The position numbers and the translations under genes were made by a program. Of a stretch of DNA of 64,000 nucleotides, positions 50,822 through 58,610 are shown one piece after another. The notes under the pieces are model-generated. The model was given only the letters and a program-made list of their open reading frames with translations, did no database searches and had not been told where the DNA came from. Positions within the stretch are counted from its first letter, which is position 1. Each line of letters starts with the position of its first letter. Source of the stretch: Bradyrhizobium sp. ISRA464 (GTDB taxonomy: Bacteria; Pseudomonadota; Alphaproteobacteria; Rhizobiales; Xanthobacteraceae); assembly GCF_029910095.1 (NCBI RefSeq), contig NZ_CP094526.1, positions 8,198,501 to 8,262,500 on the forward strand, written 5' to 3'.

Positions 50822-52573
50822 ATGATCATCCGCCGCCGGGATTTCTTGAGAGCGACGGCCGCCGCAACGCTGACGGCCGGCCTGCCGGCGCGCTTTGCGC
50901 GCAGCGCCGACACCGCAAGCGTCTACGATCTCGAACGCTTCGGCAATGCGCGCGTCCTGCACATGACGGATACGCACGCGCAGCTCAGGCCGGTGTTCTT
51001 TCGCGAGCCCAGCGTCAATCTCGGCGTCGGCGCGATGGCCGGCCAGCCGCCGCATCTGGTCGGCAAGGCGTTCCTCGACCGTTTCGGCATCCGGCCCGAC
51101 AGCGCCGATGCCTATGCCTTCACCAGCGTCGAGTTCGAGAAGGCAGCTAGCCGCTTCGGCAGGCTGGGCGGCTTTGCGCATCTGAAGACGCTGATCGACA
51201 AGCTGCGCGCCGATGCCGGCCAGGGCCGTTCGATTCTGCTCGACGGCGGCGACCTCTGGCAGGGCACCGGGCTCGCCAACGCCGTGAAGGGCGCCGACAT
51301 GGTCGAGGCTGCCAACCTGCTCGGCATCGAGGCGATGACCGGCCATTGGGAATTCACCTATGGCGAACAGGCGCTGCGCGACAATCTCGCCCGCTTCAAG
51401 GGCGAGTTCCTGGCGCAGAACGTGTTCCTGACCGAGGAAGCCGCGTTCAACGACGCCAAGGCGTTCGACCCGGCGTCGGGGCGCGTCTTCAAGCCGTCTG
51501 TCGTCAAGGAGATCGGCGGCCACCGCATCGCGATCATCGGCCAGGCATTTCCCTACGTGCCGATCGCGCATCCCAGGCGCTTCACGCCGGACTGGACCTT
51601 CGGCATCCGCGACGAGGAGTTGCAGAAGCTCGTCGACTTTCACCGCAACAACGACAAGGTCGAGGCGGTGATCCTGCTGTCGCACAACGGCATGGATGTC
51701 GACCTCAAGCTTGCGAGCCGCGTCACCGGCATCGACGTCATCCTCGGCGGTCACACCCATGATGCGATCCCGCTGCCGATCACGGTGACCAATGCCGGCG
51801 GCGTGACGCTGGTCACCAACGCCGGCTCGAACGGCAAATTTCTGGGCGTGCTCGATCTCGACCTCGCCAAGGGCAAGGTCGCCAATGTGCGTTACCGGCT
51901 GCTGCCGGTGTTCTCTGAGCTGTTGAAGCCCGACCCTGCGATGCAGGGGCTGATCGACCGGGTACGCGAGCCGTATGTCGGCGAGTGGAGCGACAAGCTC
52001 GCCTCCGCCGACCGCCTGCTCTACCGCCGCGACAATTTCTCCGGCACCGTCGACCAGTTGATCTGCGACGCGATGTTGAACGAGCTCGATGCCCAGATCG
52101 CACTGTCGCCGGGCTTCCGCTGGGGTCTTACCATGCTCGCCGGCCAGCCGCTGACCATGGAAGACGTGCTGTCGGAAACCGCAATCACCTATCCCGAGAC
52201 CTACGTCACGACCATGACCGGCAGCCAGATCAAGGACGTGCTGGAAGACGTTTGCGACAATTTGTTCAACGCCGACCCCTATCATCAGCAGGGCGGCGAC
52301 ATGGTCCGCGTCGGCGGCCTCGCCTACACCTGCGCGCCGGCGGAAACCGTCGGCAAGCGCATCTCCGAGCTGAAGCTCGCCAACGGCAAGCATCTCGAAG
52401 CCCGCAAGAGCTACAAGGTCGCGGGCTGGGCGTCGGTCAACGAACAGAAGGGCGCGCCGATCTGGGATATCGTCGCAAAGCACCTGCGCGCCGGCCGGCC
52501 GCCGAACCGTGCCGCGCCGGGCGTGACGCTGAAGGGCGTCGACGACAATCCGGGTATCGTGAGGCAAGGATGA
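50822..52573 (+). CDS. soxB: Thiosulfohydrolase SoxB
   Basis: A di-manganese enzyme that hydrolyses the terminal sulfonate from the SoxY-bound intermediate. The 583-residue protein starts with a twin-arginine signal (RRRDFLRATAAATLTAGLPA). Metallophosphatase motifs follow: VLHMTDTHAQLRPVFFREPS near residue 42, LDGGDLWQGTGLANAVKGAD near residue 140, GHWEFTYGEQALRD near residue 172, ILLSHNGMDVDLK near residue 285 and VILGGHTHDAI near residue 308. The C-terminal substrate-binding domain has NFSGTVDQLICDAMLNEL near residue 405. ATG 50822 immediately precedes the Tat motif. Its stop overlaps the next gene (ATGA). Confidence 0.96.
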   Translation: MIIRRRDFLRATAAATLTAGLPARFARSADTASVYDLERFGNARVLHMTDTHAQLRPVFFREPSVNLGVGAMAGQPPHLVGKAFLDRFGIRPDSADAYAFTSVEFEKAASRFGRLGGFAHLKTLIDKLRADAGQGRSILLDGGDLWQGTGLANAVKGADMVEAANLLGIEAMTGHWEFTYGEQALRDNLARFKGEFLAQNVFLTEEAAFNDAKAFDPASGRVFKPSVVKEIGGHRIAIIGQAFPYVPIAHPRRFTPDWTFGIRDEELQKLVDFHRNNDKVEAVILLSHNGMDVDLKLASRVTGIDVILGGHTHDAIPLPITVTNAGGVTLVTNAGSNGKFLGVLDLDLAKGKVANVRYRLLPVFSELLKPDPAMQGLIDRVREPYVGEWSDKLASADRLLYRRDNFSGTVDQLICDAMLNELDAQIALSPGFRWGLTMLAGQPLTMEDVLSETAITYPETYVTTMTGSQIKDVLEDVCDNLFNADPYHQQGGDMVRVGGLAYTCAPAETVGKRISELKLANGKHLEARKSYKVAGWASVNEQKGAPIWDIVAKHLRAGRPPNRAAPGVTLKGVDDNPGIVRQG

Positions 52574-53031
52574 CGATGCGGCAGGCGATCACCACGATGC
52601 TTTGCCTTGCGCTGATCGCCCTCGCGGCGCCGCCGACCTACGCCCAGCAGGAGCCGCCGCTGCAGGACAAGCCGTTTGCCGAGCACAAGATCGTGCTGCA
52701 GCTCTCCGACAACGATCCGAAGAAGCAGGGTCTCGTGATCAGCGTCGCCAACAATCTGATGAAGCGCTACGATCCCGACAAGATCGCGATCGAGATCGTC
52801 GCCTTCGGCCCGGGCATCGACCTGCTCAAGCCCGACAACCCGAACCGCAAGCTGGTCGAAAGCCTGGTCGCGCAGGGCGTGCGGGTCGATATCTGCCTCA
52901 ACACCGTCGATACGATCGAGCGCGAGAATGGGAAGCGGCCGGACTACATCCCCGTCGCCACGCCGGTGCAGGTCGGGGTCGCGCAGATCCTGCGGCTGAC
53001 CGAGAACGGATACACGCTGGTTCGGCCTTAG
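52570..53031 (+). CDS. Exported DsrE-family protein, first of a pair
   Basis: A 153-residue protein with a signal peptide (AITTMLCLALIALAAPPTYA) and a DsrE/DsrF-like domain. HKIVLQLSDNDPKKQGLVIS near residue 38, IEIVAFGPGIDLLKPDNPNR near residue 75 and QGVRVDICLNTVDTIERENG near residue 105 follow the order of the fold; the conserved cysteine is in VDICLNT. DsrE-type proteins carry persulfide sulfur. Most are cytoplasmic, whereas this one and its neighbour are exported. ATG overlaps the soxB stop by four bases, tying it to sulfur oxidation. Homologous to the next gene. Confidence 0.8.
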   Translation: MTMRQAITTMLCLALIALAAPPTYAQQEPPLQDKPFAEHKIVLQLSDNDPKKQGLVISVANNLMKRYDPDKIAIEIVAFGPGIDLLKPDNPNRKLVESLVAQGVRVDICLNTVDTIERENGKRPDYIPVATPVQVGVAQILRLTENGYTLVRP

Positions 53032-53042
53032 GGAGAATTGCC

Positions 53043-53486
53043 ATGCTTCGTCGCCTTGCCACCGCTGGTGCGGTGTCGCTCGCGCTCACAGCAACCGCCT
53101 TCGCCACCGACAAGCCGCACCGCATCGCAATCCAGGTCGACCAGAACGACCCGCAGGTGATGAATCTCGCGCTCAACAACGCGACGAATGTCATCGAATA
53201 CTACCGCGCCAAGAACGAGGACGTGGACGTCGACATCGTCACCTACGGCCCCGGCCTCAACATGCTGCGCAGCGACACCTCGCCGGTGCAGGACCGCATC
53301 AAGCGGCTGAAGGACCTGGTGTTTCCGGGCAAGATCCAGTTCTCCGCCTGCAACAACACCAAGCAGGCCATGGAGAAAACCGAGGGCCATGCCATCTCGG
53401 TGGTCCCGGACGCCACCATCGTACCGTCAGGCGTGGTCCATCTGATGGAGCTGCAGGAGCAGGGCTGGAGCTACGTCAGGCCTTAA
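53043..53486 (+). CDS. Exported DsrE-family protein, second of a pair
   Basis: A 147-residue protein with a signal peptide (LATAGAVSLALTATAFATDK). The domain follows the same course as its neighbour: HRIAIQVDQNDPQVMNLALN near residue 28, VDIVTYGPGLNMLRSDTSPV near residue 62, and GKIQFSACNNTKQAMEKTEG near residue 95 with the cysteine in SACNNT. Both end in a near-identical GY/GW-x-x-VRP. The two genes are likely an old tandem duplication or a heteromeric pair like DsrE/DsrF. It is 11 bases after its partner and last in the soxXYZAKB transcript. Sulfane-sulfur transfer in the periplasm is inference. Confidence 0.78.
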   Translation: MLRRLATAGAVSLALTATAFATDKPHRIAIQVDQNDPQVMNLALNNATNVIEYYRAKNEDVDVDIVTYGPGLNMLRSDTSPVQDRIKRLKDLVFPGKIQFSACNNTKQAMEKTEGHAISVVPDATIVPSGVVHLMELQEQGWSYVRP

Positions 53487-53515
53487 CGCCACGCACCTCA
53501 AAACCTCCTTAGGCC

Positions 53516-53650
53516 CCATCATCCTGAGGAGCCGCATAGCGGCGTCTCGAAGGATGCACGGCCCCCAATTCTTCAGCGCGCATTTGCCCCTCTTGCGGAA
53601 AGAGTCGGGCCGTCGCCCTTCGAGACGGCTGCGGAGCCTATCATCGGGCC
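53516..53650. repeat. Palindromic repeat, 'ATCCTGAGG-GAAGGATG' family
   Basis: CATCATCCTGAGGAGCCGCA then TAGCGGCGTCTCGAAGGATG, followed by a facing arm CCTTCGAGACGGCTGCGGAG. The 330-base gap 53487-53816 between the DsrE pair and the next gene holds this element and, near 53760-53785, an AT-rich patch (CATATCTATGGAATAATATC) that is the probable promoter of the dioxygenase gene. Confidence 0.7.
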
Positions 53651-53816
53651 GCGCTTCGCGCGGACCCGTTGGCAGACTCCTCCAGCGACAAGGGCAAAGC
53701 CGTTGCGCGCGGGGTGACGGTGACGGATGAGCGCAGGGATGGATTTGCTTTGAGCAGACCATATCTATGGAATAATATCCTCCTTGAGACTCGATCCGAA
53801 GAATAGGTAAGCCGCC

Positions 53817-54857
53817 ATGATCTTTCGCCAGCTGTTCGACAGCGTGTCCGGCACCTACAGCTATCTGCTCGCGAGCCGCGCCGGCGGCGAGGCACTGATC
53901 CTCGATCCGGTGCTGGAGAAAGCCGACCGTTACTGCAAGCTGCTGCAGGAACTCGACCTGCGGCTGGTCAAGGCCGTCGATACCCACCTGCACGCCGACC
54001 ACGTCACCGGTCTCGCCGAGCTGCGCGACCGTACCCAGTGCATCACGATCATGGGCGAGCAGAGCAAGGCTGACGTGGTGTCGATGCGCGTCTCCGACGG
54101 CGACAGGGTAACGATCGAAGGCCTTTGCCTCGAGGCGATGTACACGCCCGGCCACACCGACGATTCCTATAGCTATTTGATGGGCGACCGCGTCTTCACC
54201 GGCGATACGCTGTTGATCCGCGGCACCGGCCGCACCGATTTCCAGAACGGCAGCGCGCGGGAGCAATACGACTCGATCTTCAACCGCCTGTTGAAGTTGC
54301 CCGACGAGACGATGGTGTTCCCCGCCCACGACTACAAGGGCGACACCGTCTCCACCATCGGCGAGGAGAAGCGCTACAATCCCCGCCTGCAGGTGAAGTC
54401 GGTCGACGACTATGTCGAGCTGATGAACAACCTCCATCTGCCGAATCCCAAGATGATGGACGTCGCCGTGCCTGCCAACATGCATGTCGGCTTGCACCAG
54501 GACGAGCTCGCCAAGCAGGGGCTTGCACTGACCGCGCGCGACGCCATCGCGAGCCTCGGCCGGCCCGATATCTTGCTGGTCGATCTGCGCGAGAATGGCG
54601 AGCGAGCCAAGCACGGCACGCTCCCCGGCGCGATGCACGCGCCCTACCCCGGCATCTGCGAGAGCCTGCAGCCCGGCGGCATGCTGCGCGAGGTCGCGGC
54701 CGCAACCGGCCGCCGCGTCGTGTTCTTCTGCGCCTTCGGCGAACGCTCGGCGATGGCGGTGGCCGCCGCAAAGAAAGCGGGATTAGCGAACACCGCCCAC
54801 ATCGAAGGCGGCATCGACGCCTGGAAGAAGGCCGGCGGCCCGGTAATGCCCGGATGA
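53817..54857 (+). CDS. Persulfide dioxygenase-rhodanese fusion protein
   Basis: A 346-residue fusion. Residues 1-235 form an ETHE1-like metallo-beta-lactamase domain: VDTHLHADHVTGLAEL near residue 54 (metal ligands), YTPGHTDDSYSYLMGDRVFT near residue 108, and VFPAHDYKGDTVSTI near residue 165. Residues 250-346 form a rhodanese domain with the active-site cysteine in VVFFCAFGERSAMAVAAAKK near residue 305. ETHE1-type enzymes oxidise glutathione persulfide to sulfite; fused rhodaneses move sulfane sulfur between carriers. It lies just downstream of the sox operon in the same direction, after a repeat, and probably works on the same sulfur. No signal peptide, so it is cytoplasmic. Confidence 0.9.
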   Translation: MIFRQLFDSVSGTYSYLLASRAGGEALILDPVLEKADRYCKLLQELDLRLVKAVDTHLHADHVTGLAELRDRTQCITIMGEQSKADVVSMRVSDGDRVTIEGLCLEAMYTPGHTDDSYSYLMGDRVFTGDTLLIRGTGRTDFQNGSAREQYDSIFNRLLKLPDETMVFPAHDYKGDTVSTIGEEKRYNPRLQVKSVDDYVELMNNLHLPNPKMMDVAVPANMHVGLHQDELAKQGLALTARDAIASLGRPDILLVDLRENGERAKHGTLPGAMHAPYPGICESLQPGGMLREVAAATGRRVVFFCAFGERSAMAVAAAKKAGLANTAHIEGGIDAWKKAGGPVMPG

Positions 54858-54878
54858 TTTCGTAGCCCGGATACAGGG

Positions 54879-55895
54879 TCAACGCGTCACCCGCTTCAAT
54901 TCCGCCGTCAGGCGATCCAGCGCGTCGGCGAGCATCACGCCGCCGCACACGGTGAGCCGCCCGGGCAGCACGATGCGCTTGTCCGGCGGATAGAAGCGCT
55001 CCAGCGCGGGATGCAGCAGGAAGGCGCGGCCCTCGTCCTCGGCGCGATCGCCGGCTTCCGACACCAGAATGAAATCCGGCCGCAGCTTCACGATCGCCTC
55101 CAGCGAGGCAAATCCGCCGGCCTCGAGGCCGAGTTCGCCGGCGGCATTGACCAGGCCGACTTCAGTCAACAATGAGCTGACCAGGCTGTTCTTGCCGGAT
55201 ACCCAGCCGCGCCGCTCCAGCGGCAGCACGCGATAATGATGAGCGGTGACCGCGGCCCGCGCACGGGCGATTGCAGCATCGAGGCGTGCGATCTCGGCGC
55301 TGGAGCGATCCGCATGTTGCACGACATCGCCCATCTCGCGGATTTGTGCCTTCACCTCGTCGAGCGTGCGCGGCACGGAGAATTCGACAAGATGAAGCCC
55401 ATTGGCCTTCAGCAGGTCGCGCGTCTCGCGCTTGTCGAACCGGCTGACCACCACAACATCCGGCTTCAGCACCAGCACGTCCTCGGCTCCGCCGGACAGA
55501 ACAGGATAGCGCCGCGCCGCGTCGGCCGCCCAGGATTGCCAGGCATCGCGTGCGAACGGGCTGAGCCCGAGGATCTGATCCGGATCAGCCAGCGACAGCA
55601 CGAGCTGGTCGGTGCAGACATTCATCGAGGCGATGCGTGGTCCGGCGGCGAGCGAGGCGCTGGCTGACATCATCCAAGCCAGAGCGGCAAACGTCAGCGC
55701 GCAAAGGAATGAGCAAAGCTGTCGGCCACGACGGGGCTGCGCCCCCTCTCCCGCTTGCGGGGGAGGGCTGGGGTGGGGGTCTTGCCGCGAATCGTATTGT
55801 GGGGAGAGCCCCCTCCCGCTGCGCTCGTTGAGCGCAGCGACTTCCCCCGGAAGCGGGAGAGGTGCAGCGAACTCGCCGTGATACCGCGCGCACAT
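54879..55895 (-). CDS. btuF: Cobalamin ABC transporter substrate-binding protein BtuF
   Basis: The 338-residue periplasmic vitamin B12-binding protein. The binding-protein domain begins at GPRIASMNVCTDQLVLSLAD near residue 85 and includes LKPDVVVVSRFDKRETRDLL near residue 145 and LRPDFILVSEAGDRAEDEGR near residue 250. The ATG at 55895 overlaps the btuD stop (TGATG). Between it and the signal peptide (LCSFLCALTFAALAWMMSAS, about residues 60-80) lie some 45 residues that translate a palindromic repeat, so the protein either has an odd N-terminal extension or starts later at a rare codon. Third gene of the btuCDF operon. Confidence 0.87.
   Translation of the reverse strand: MCARYHGEFAAPLPLPGEVAALNERSGRGLSPQYDSRQDPHPSPPPQAGEGAQPRRGRQLCSFLCALTFAALAWMMSASASLAAGPRIASMNVCTDQLVLSLADPDQILGLSPFARDAWQSWAADAARRYPVLSGGAEDVLVLKPDVVVVSRFDKRETRDLLKANGLHLVEFSVPRTLDEVKAQIREMGDVVQHADRSSAEIARLDAAIARARAAVTAHHYRVLPLERRGWVSGKNSLVSSLLTEVGLVNAAGELGLEAGGFASLEAIVKLRPDFILVSEAGDRAEDEGRAFLLHPALERFYPPDKRIVLPGRLTVCGGVMLADALDRLTAELKRVTR
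55736..55862. repeat. Palindromic repeat (CCCTCTCCC/GGGAGAGG family) in the 5' part of btuF
   Basis: CCCCTCTCCCGCTTGCGGGG then GAGGGCTGGGGTGGGGGTC at one end; CTTCCCCCGGAAGCGGGAGA then GG at the other. The full 127-base element is open in the btuF frame, encoding residues about 9-55 between the start codon and the signal peptide. Confidence 0.8.
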
Positions 55896-56668
55896 CACAC
55901 GTCCGCCCAGGGCACGATCACCGCCTCGCGCTGATACTCGGCGCGATAGGCGCTGATCCGGAACACTTCGGCCATCACCGCTTCCGACAGCGCCTCAGCA
56001 GGCGCGCCCTGCGATGCCAATCGTCCCTCCGACAGCACCAGCACATGATCCGCAAAGCGCGCGGCGAGGCCGAGATCGTGGGTTACGACGATCACGAGTA
56101 CGCCCGTGTCGGCGACGCTACGCAGCCTCTGCATCACGTCGATCTGATGGCGGGGATCGAGCGAGGCCGTCGGTTCGTCGGCGAGGATGACAGGCGCCTC
56201 CACCGCGAGCACGCGGGCCAGCGCGACGCGGCTGCGCTCGCCGCCGGAGAGTTCGGTGACGCGGCGGTCGCTGAACGCGGTGACATCGACCGCCTGCATC
56301 GCCCGCAGCACCGCCTCCATGTCGTCAGGCGACAGCCGGGCCGGATCGGTCGCGCCGTGCGGATAGCGGCCGAGCGCGACGATGTCGCGCGCCGGCAGCG
56401 GCCAGTGCACCATGTGCCCCTGCGGCAGATAGGCAAAGCGCCTGGCGCGCTCGCGCAAGGACAGCGACGACAGCGCATCGCCGCCGATCCTGATGTCGCC
56501 GCTGGAGGGGATCAGCCCGGCCAGCGCGCGGAGCAGCGTGGTCTTGCCCGCGCCGTTCGGACCAACCAGCGCCACCAGATGCCCCGACGACAGCGACAGC
56601 GAGATGTCGTGCAGCACGTCCCGGCGGCCGAGCGAGGCGTTGAGATTGGTTGCGGACAGCAGCGTCAT
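55895..56668 (-). CDS. btuD: Cobalamin ABC transporter ATP-binding protein BtuD
   Basis: A 257-residue ABC ATPase of the FecE/BtuD type. Walker A is GPNGAGKTTLLRALAG near residue 38, the Q loop is FAYLPQGHMVHWP near residue 80, the ABC signature ELSGGERSRVALAR near residue 137, Walker B VILADEPTASLD near residue 155, and the H loop VVTHDLGLAARFADH near residue 195. Start at 56668 overlaps the btuC stop by four bases and its own stop overlaps btuF, so the three are tightly coupled. Specificity for B12 rather than haem or siderophore is supported by the adjacent riboswitch and receptor remnant. Confidence 0.92.
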   Translation of the reverse strand: MTLLSATNLNASLGRRDVLHDISLSLSSGHLVALVGPNGAGKTTLLRALAGLIPSSGDIRIGGDALSSLSLRERARRFAYLPQGHMVHWPLPARDIVALGRYPHGATDPARLSPDDMEAVLRAMQAVDVTAFSDRRVTELSGGERSRVALARVLAVEAPVILADEPTASLDPRHQIDVMQRLRSVADTGVLVIVVTHDLGLAARFADHVLVLSEGRLASQGAPAEALSEAVMAEVFRISAYRAEYQREAVIVPWADV

Positions 56669-57708
56669 GCCACGCCTCCGCCGAGCGCGCGGCGTTCGCG
56701 CATGATCAGATAGAGGAAGAACGGCACGCCGATGATCGAGGTCAGCACGCCGACCTTGATGTCGGAGGTCGAGGGGATGATGCGCACCGCGATATCGGCC
56801 GCCAGCAGCAGCGCCGCGCCCGCGAGCGCGCTCGGCACCAGGAGCCGCGCCGGATCGTGGCCGATCAGGGGCCGCATCAGATGCGGCGCGACCAGTCCGA
56901 TGAAACCGATCGTCCCTGTCACGGCGACCGCACCGCCGACCCCGAGCGCGACACCCGAGATGACGAACAGCCGCAAGCGCCCGACATCGACGCCAAGGCT
57001 CTGCGCCGCCTCCTCGCCGAGCGTCAGCGCGCGGAAACTGCTTGCCTGGCTGAGCAGGACGACCGCGCCGGCCAGGATGAAGGGCAGCGCAATCGCGACA
57101 TGCTGGAAGCTGCGGTCCTCCAGCGAGCCGAGCAGCCAGAACGCGATCTCCAGCGCCACGAACGGATTGCTCGAGAGGTTCATCACCAGCGCCGTCGCGG
57201 CGCCCGCGAAGCTGGAGATCGCGAGACCCGAGAGGATCAGGATCAACAGTCCGGCGTTGCGTCCCGCGATCGCAAGCAGGGCGAACACCGAGCCGAACGC
57301 CGCGATGATCGCTGCGACCGGCAGCGCGTAGGACCGCACGTCGGCGAGCCCCAGCGCGATCACCAGCACCGCGCCGAACGCCGCGGCCTGCGGCGCGCCG
57401 AACAGCGACGGCGAGGCCAGCGGGTTGCGCAGCAGCCCCTGCAGCGCGGCGCCCGACAATCCCAGAATGCCGCCGATCGCAAACGCCAGGATGGTCCGCG
57501 GCAGCCGGATCTCGCACACGATCACCTGCGCCACGTCGCTGCCGCCGCCGAATAGCGCCTCGATCACCTTGAGCGGCGAAAGCCGCACCGGCCCGATGCC
57601 GAGCGAGATCAGCACGAGCAACACCACGAGCGCCGTGAGCGCCACGGTCGCGCCCAAGCGGCGCCGCGCCGCGACCCCGGCCACCAGGGCAAAATCCTGC
57701 ACGTTCAT
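56665..57708 (-). CDS. btuC: Cobalamin ABC transporter permease BtuC
   Basis: A 347-residue FecCD-type permease with about ten helices. Typical stretches are RLPRTILAFAIGGILGLSGA near residue 70, LLRNPLASPSLFG near residue 95, LSSNPFVALEIAFWLLGSLE near residue 175, and GTIGFIGLVAPHLMRPLIGH near residue 260 (the ATPase-coupling loop). The ATG at 57708 starts the normal N-terminus; longer starts are improbable. It is the first gene of btuCDF and is divergent from the cobalamin riboswitch; its own leader (57709-57834) shows no B12 box. Confidence 0.92.
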   Translation of the reverse strand: MNVQDFALVAGVAARRRLGATVALTALVVLLVLISLGIGPVRLSPLKVIEALFGGGSDVAQVIVCEIRLPRTILAFAIGGILGLSGAALQGLLRNPLASPSLFGAPQAAAFGAVLVIALGLADVRSYALPVAAIIAAFGSVFALLAIAGRNAGLLILILSGLAISSFAGAATALVMNLSSNPFVALEIAFWLLGSLEDRSFQHVAIALPFILAGAVVLLSQASSFRALTLGEEAAQSLGVDVGRLRLFVISGVALGVGGAVAVTGTIGFIGLVAPHLMRPLIGHDPARLLVPSALAGAALLLAADIAVRIIPSTSDIKVGVLTSIIGVPFFLYLIMRERRALGGGVA

Positions 57709-57834
57709 CGGATCAAAGCTCTTACAGCGAACGCCGTGGCAGGCAAGCGACACTCGGTGAAAACCGTGCCCGTCCGGCCGCAGCCGCACTTCCGCCGGGA
57801 TTGACTTTGGTCGCCGGCCGAACCCTAGTGACCA

Positions 57835-57999
57835 TGACGGTTCTTTCATGAGATGAAAAGGGAATGCGGTACGGCCCCCCAAGGCCGCGGCTGCCCCCGC
57901 AACTGTATGCGGTGAATCCTTCGTCACAGGCCACTGGGAATCTCGGTCCTGGGAAGGCGACGAAGGGTAACGACCCGCGAGTCAGGAGACCTGCCGTCA
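57835..57999 (+). promoter_or_regulatory. Cobalamin (adenosylcobalamin) riboswitch
   Basis: The standard elements appear in order: outer stem TGACGG (57835) with CCGTCA (ends 57999), GATGAAAAGGGAATGCGGT, GCCGCGGCTGCCCCCGCAAC then TGTATGCGG, CACTGGG, CCTGGGAAGGCG, and the B12 box CGAGTCAGGAGACCTGCCG. No break is visible. It reads on the plus strand toward a btuB remnant and away from btuCDF, so its original target is lost. On ligand binding such switches block translation or end transcription of the downstream gene. Confidence 0.92.
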
Positions 58000-58018
58000 G
58001 CCGTGGTCACACGCGACG

Positions 58019-58197
58019 ATGCCGGTCGGGGAGTACAGGCATTGGCTTCACCTGAGGTCGGTCAGCGTGAACAACCTGTTCAACGCGCTCTACTCTACTA
58101 CGACTACGCCATCGCCAGCTCGTTCACCGCGGGCCGCTTCTCCGCCTATCCGCTGCCGGGCCGGACCTACATGGTGCGAGCGGGCGCGACGTTCTGA
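58019..58197 (+). pseudogene. C-terminal remnant of a BtuB-like TonB-dependent receptor
   Basis: The first part reads YRHWLHLRSVSVNNLFNALY, and a second frame continues YYDYAIASSFTAGRFSAYPL then PGRTYMVRAGATF and a stop. This is the last strands of an outer-membrane TonB-dependent receptor, ending in the usual C-terminal phenylalanine. A frame change of two bases falls near 58094. The signal peptide, plug and nearly all the barrel (some 600 residues) are missing. It follows the riboswitch directly, so it is what remains of the regulated btuB. Confidence 0.82.
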
Positions 58198-58206
58198 CTT
58201 GTTGCG

Positions 58207-58237
58207 GCGCGGCGGAAGGCGATCCCGCCGCGCCGTC
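58207..58237 (+). terminator. Strong GC hairpin after the btuB remnant
   Basis: CGGCGCGGCGG (58207-58217) pairs perfectly with CCGCCGCGCCG (58227-58237), nine-base loop, followed by TCTGCT. It lies ten bases after the receptor's stop codon and is the natural terminator of the lost gene. It would separate the riboswitch transcript from the small gene that follows. Confidence 0.65.
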
Positions 58238-58307
58238 TGCTCGCATTTCAAGCGCTTGCAAACTGGGGTAGACTTTCCGGCAACCATCGACCGCGCAGGG
58301 GAAATGC

Positions 58308-58469
58308 ATGGGCAAGGCCGGAAAGAAGAGCAAGGGCCGCAGCAAGGCCAGCGAGCCGCCGAAAAAGCCTCCGCCGTCCCCATCGGCGCAGGACGACGAG
58401 TATTACGAGGACGGCGACATCGCCACGCCGAAGCTCGACCGCCACGGCAATGACGACGAGCCGTTGTAG
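58308..58469 (+). CDS. Small charged protein of unknown function
   Basis: A 53-residue reading frame. The N-terminal 20 residues are basic (MGKAGKKSKGRSKASEPPKK), the middle proline-rich, and the C-terminal half acidic (DDEYYEDGDIATPKLDRHGN). The site AGGGGAAATGC immediately precedes the ATG at 58308, which supports translation. No family is recognised; it is likely disordered. It lies 70 bases past the terminator of the btuB remnant and just before a long palindromic repeat. An overlapping frame from an ATG four bases earlier is arginine/glutamine-rich and less protein-like. Confidence 0.5.
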   Translation: MGKAGKKSKGRSKASEPPKKPPPSPSAQDDEYYEDGDIATPKLDRHGNDDEPL

Positions 58470-58487
58470 GCCCATACCTATCCACGC

Positions 58488-58610
58488 CGTCGTCCTGGCG
58501 GAAAGCCAGGACCCATTACCACTGAAGCGAGTTGGCGCGGGAGCTACGGCCCCAGCCTGCTACCAAACTTTCAGTGGTGGTTATGGGTCCCGGCTTTCGC
58601 CAGGACGACG
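58488..58610. repeat. Long inverted repeat, 'CGTCGTCCTGGCG-AAAGCC' family
   Basis: CGTCGTCCTGGCGGAAAGCC then AGGACCCA pairs with TGGGTCCCGGCTTTCGCCAG then GACGACG; inner arms CCACTGAA and TTCAGTGG pair as well. The right arm encodes the last residues of the ATP-grasp gene on the minus strand. Confidence 0.8.

Noticed and set aside
57709..57834. A B12 riboswitch on the minus strand for btuCDF
   Set aside because: No B12 box or closing stem can be found in that orientation; the only riboswitch points the other way.
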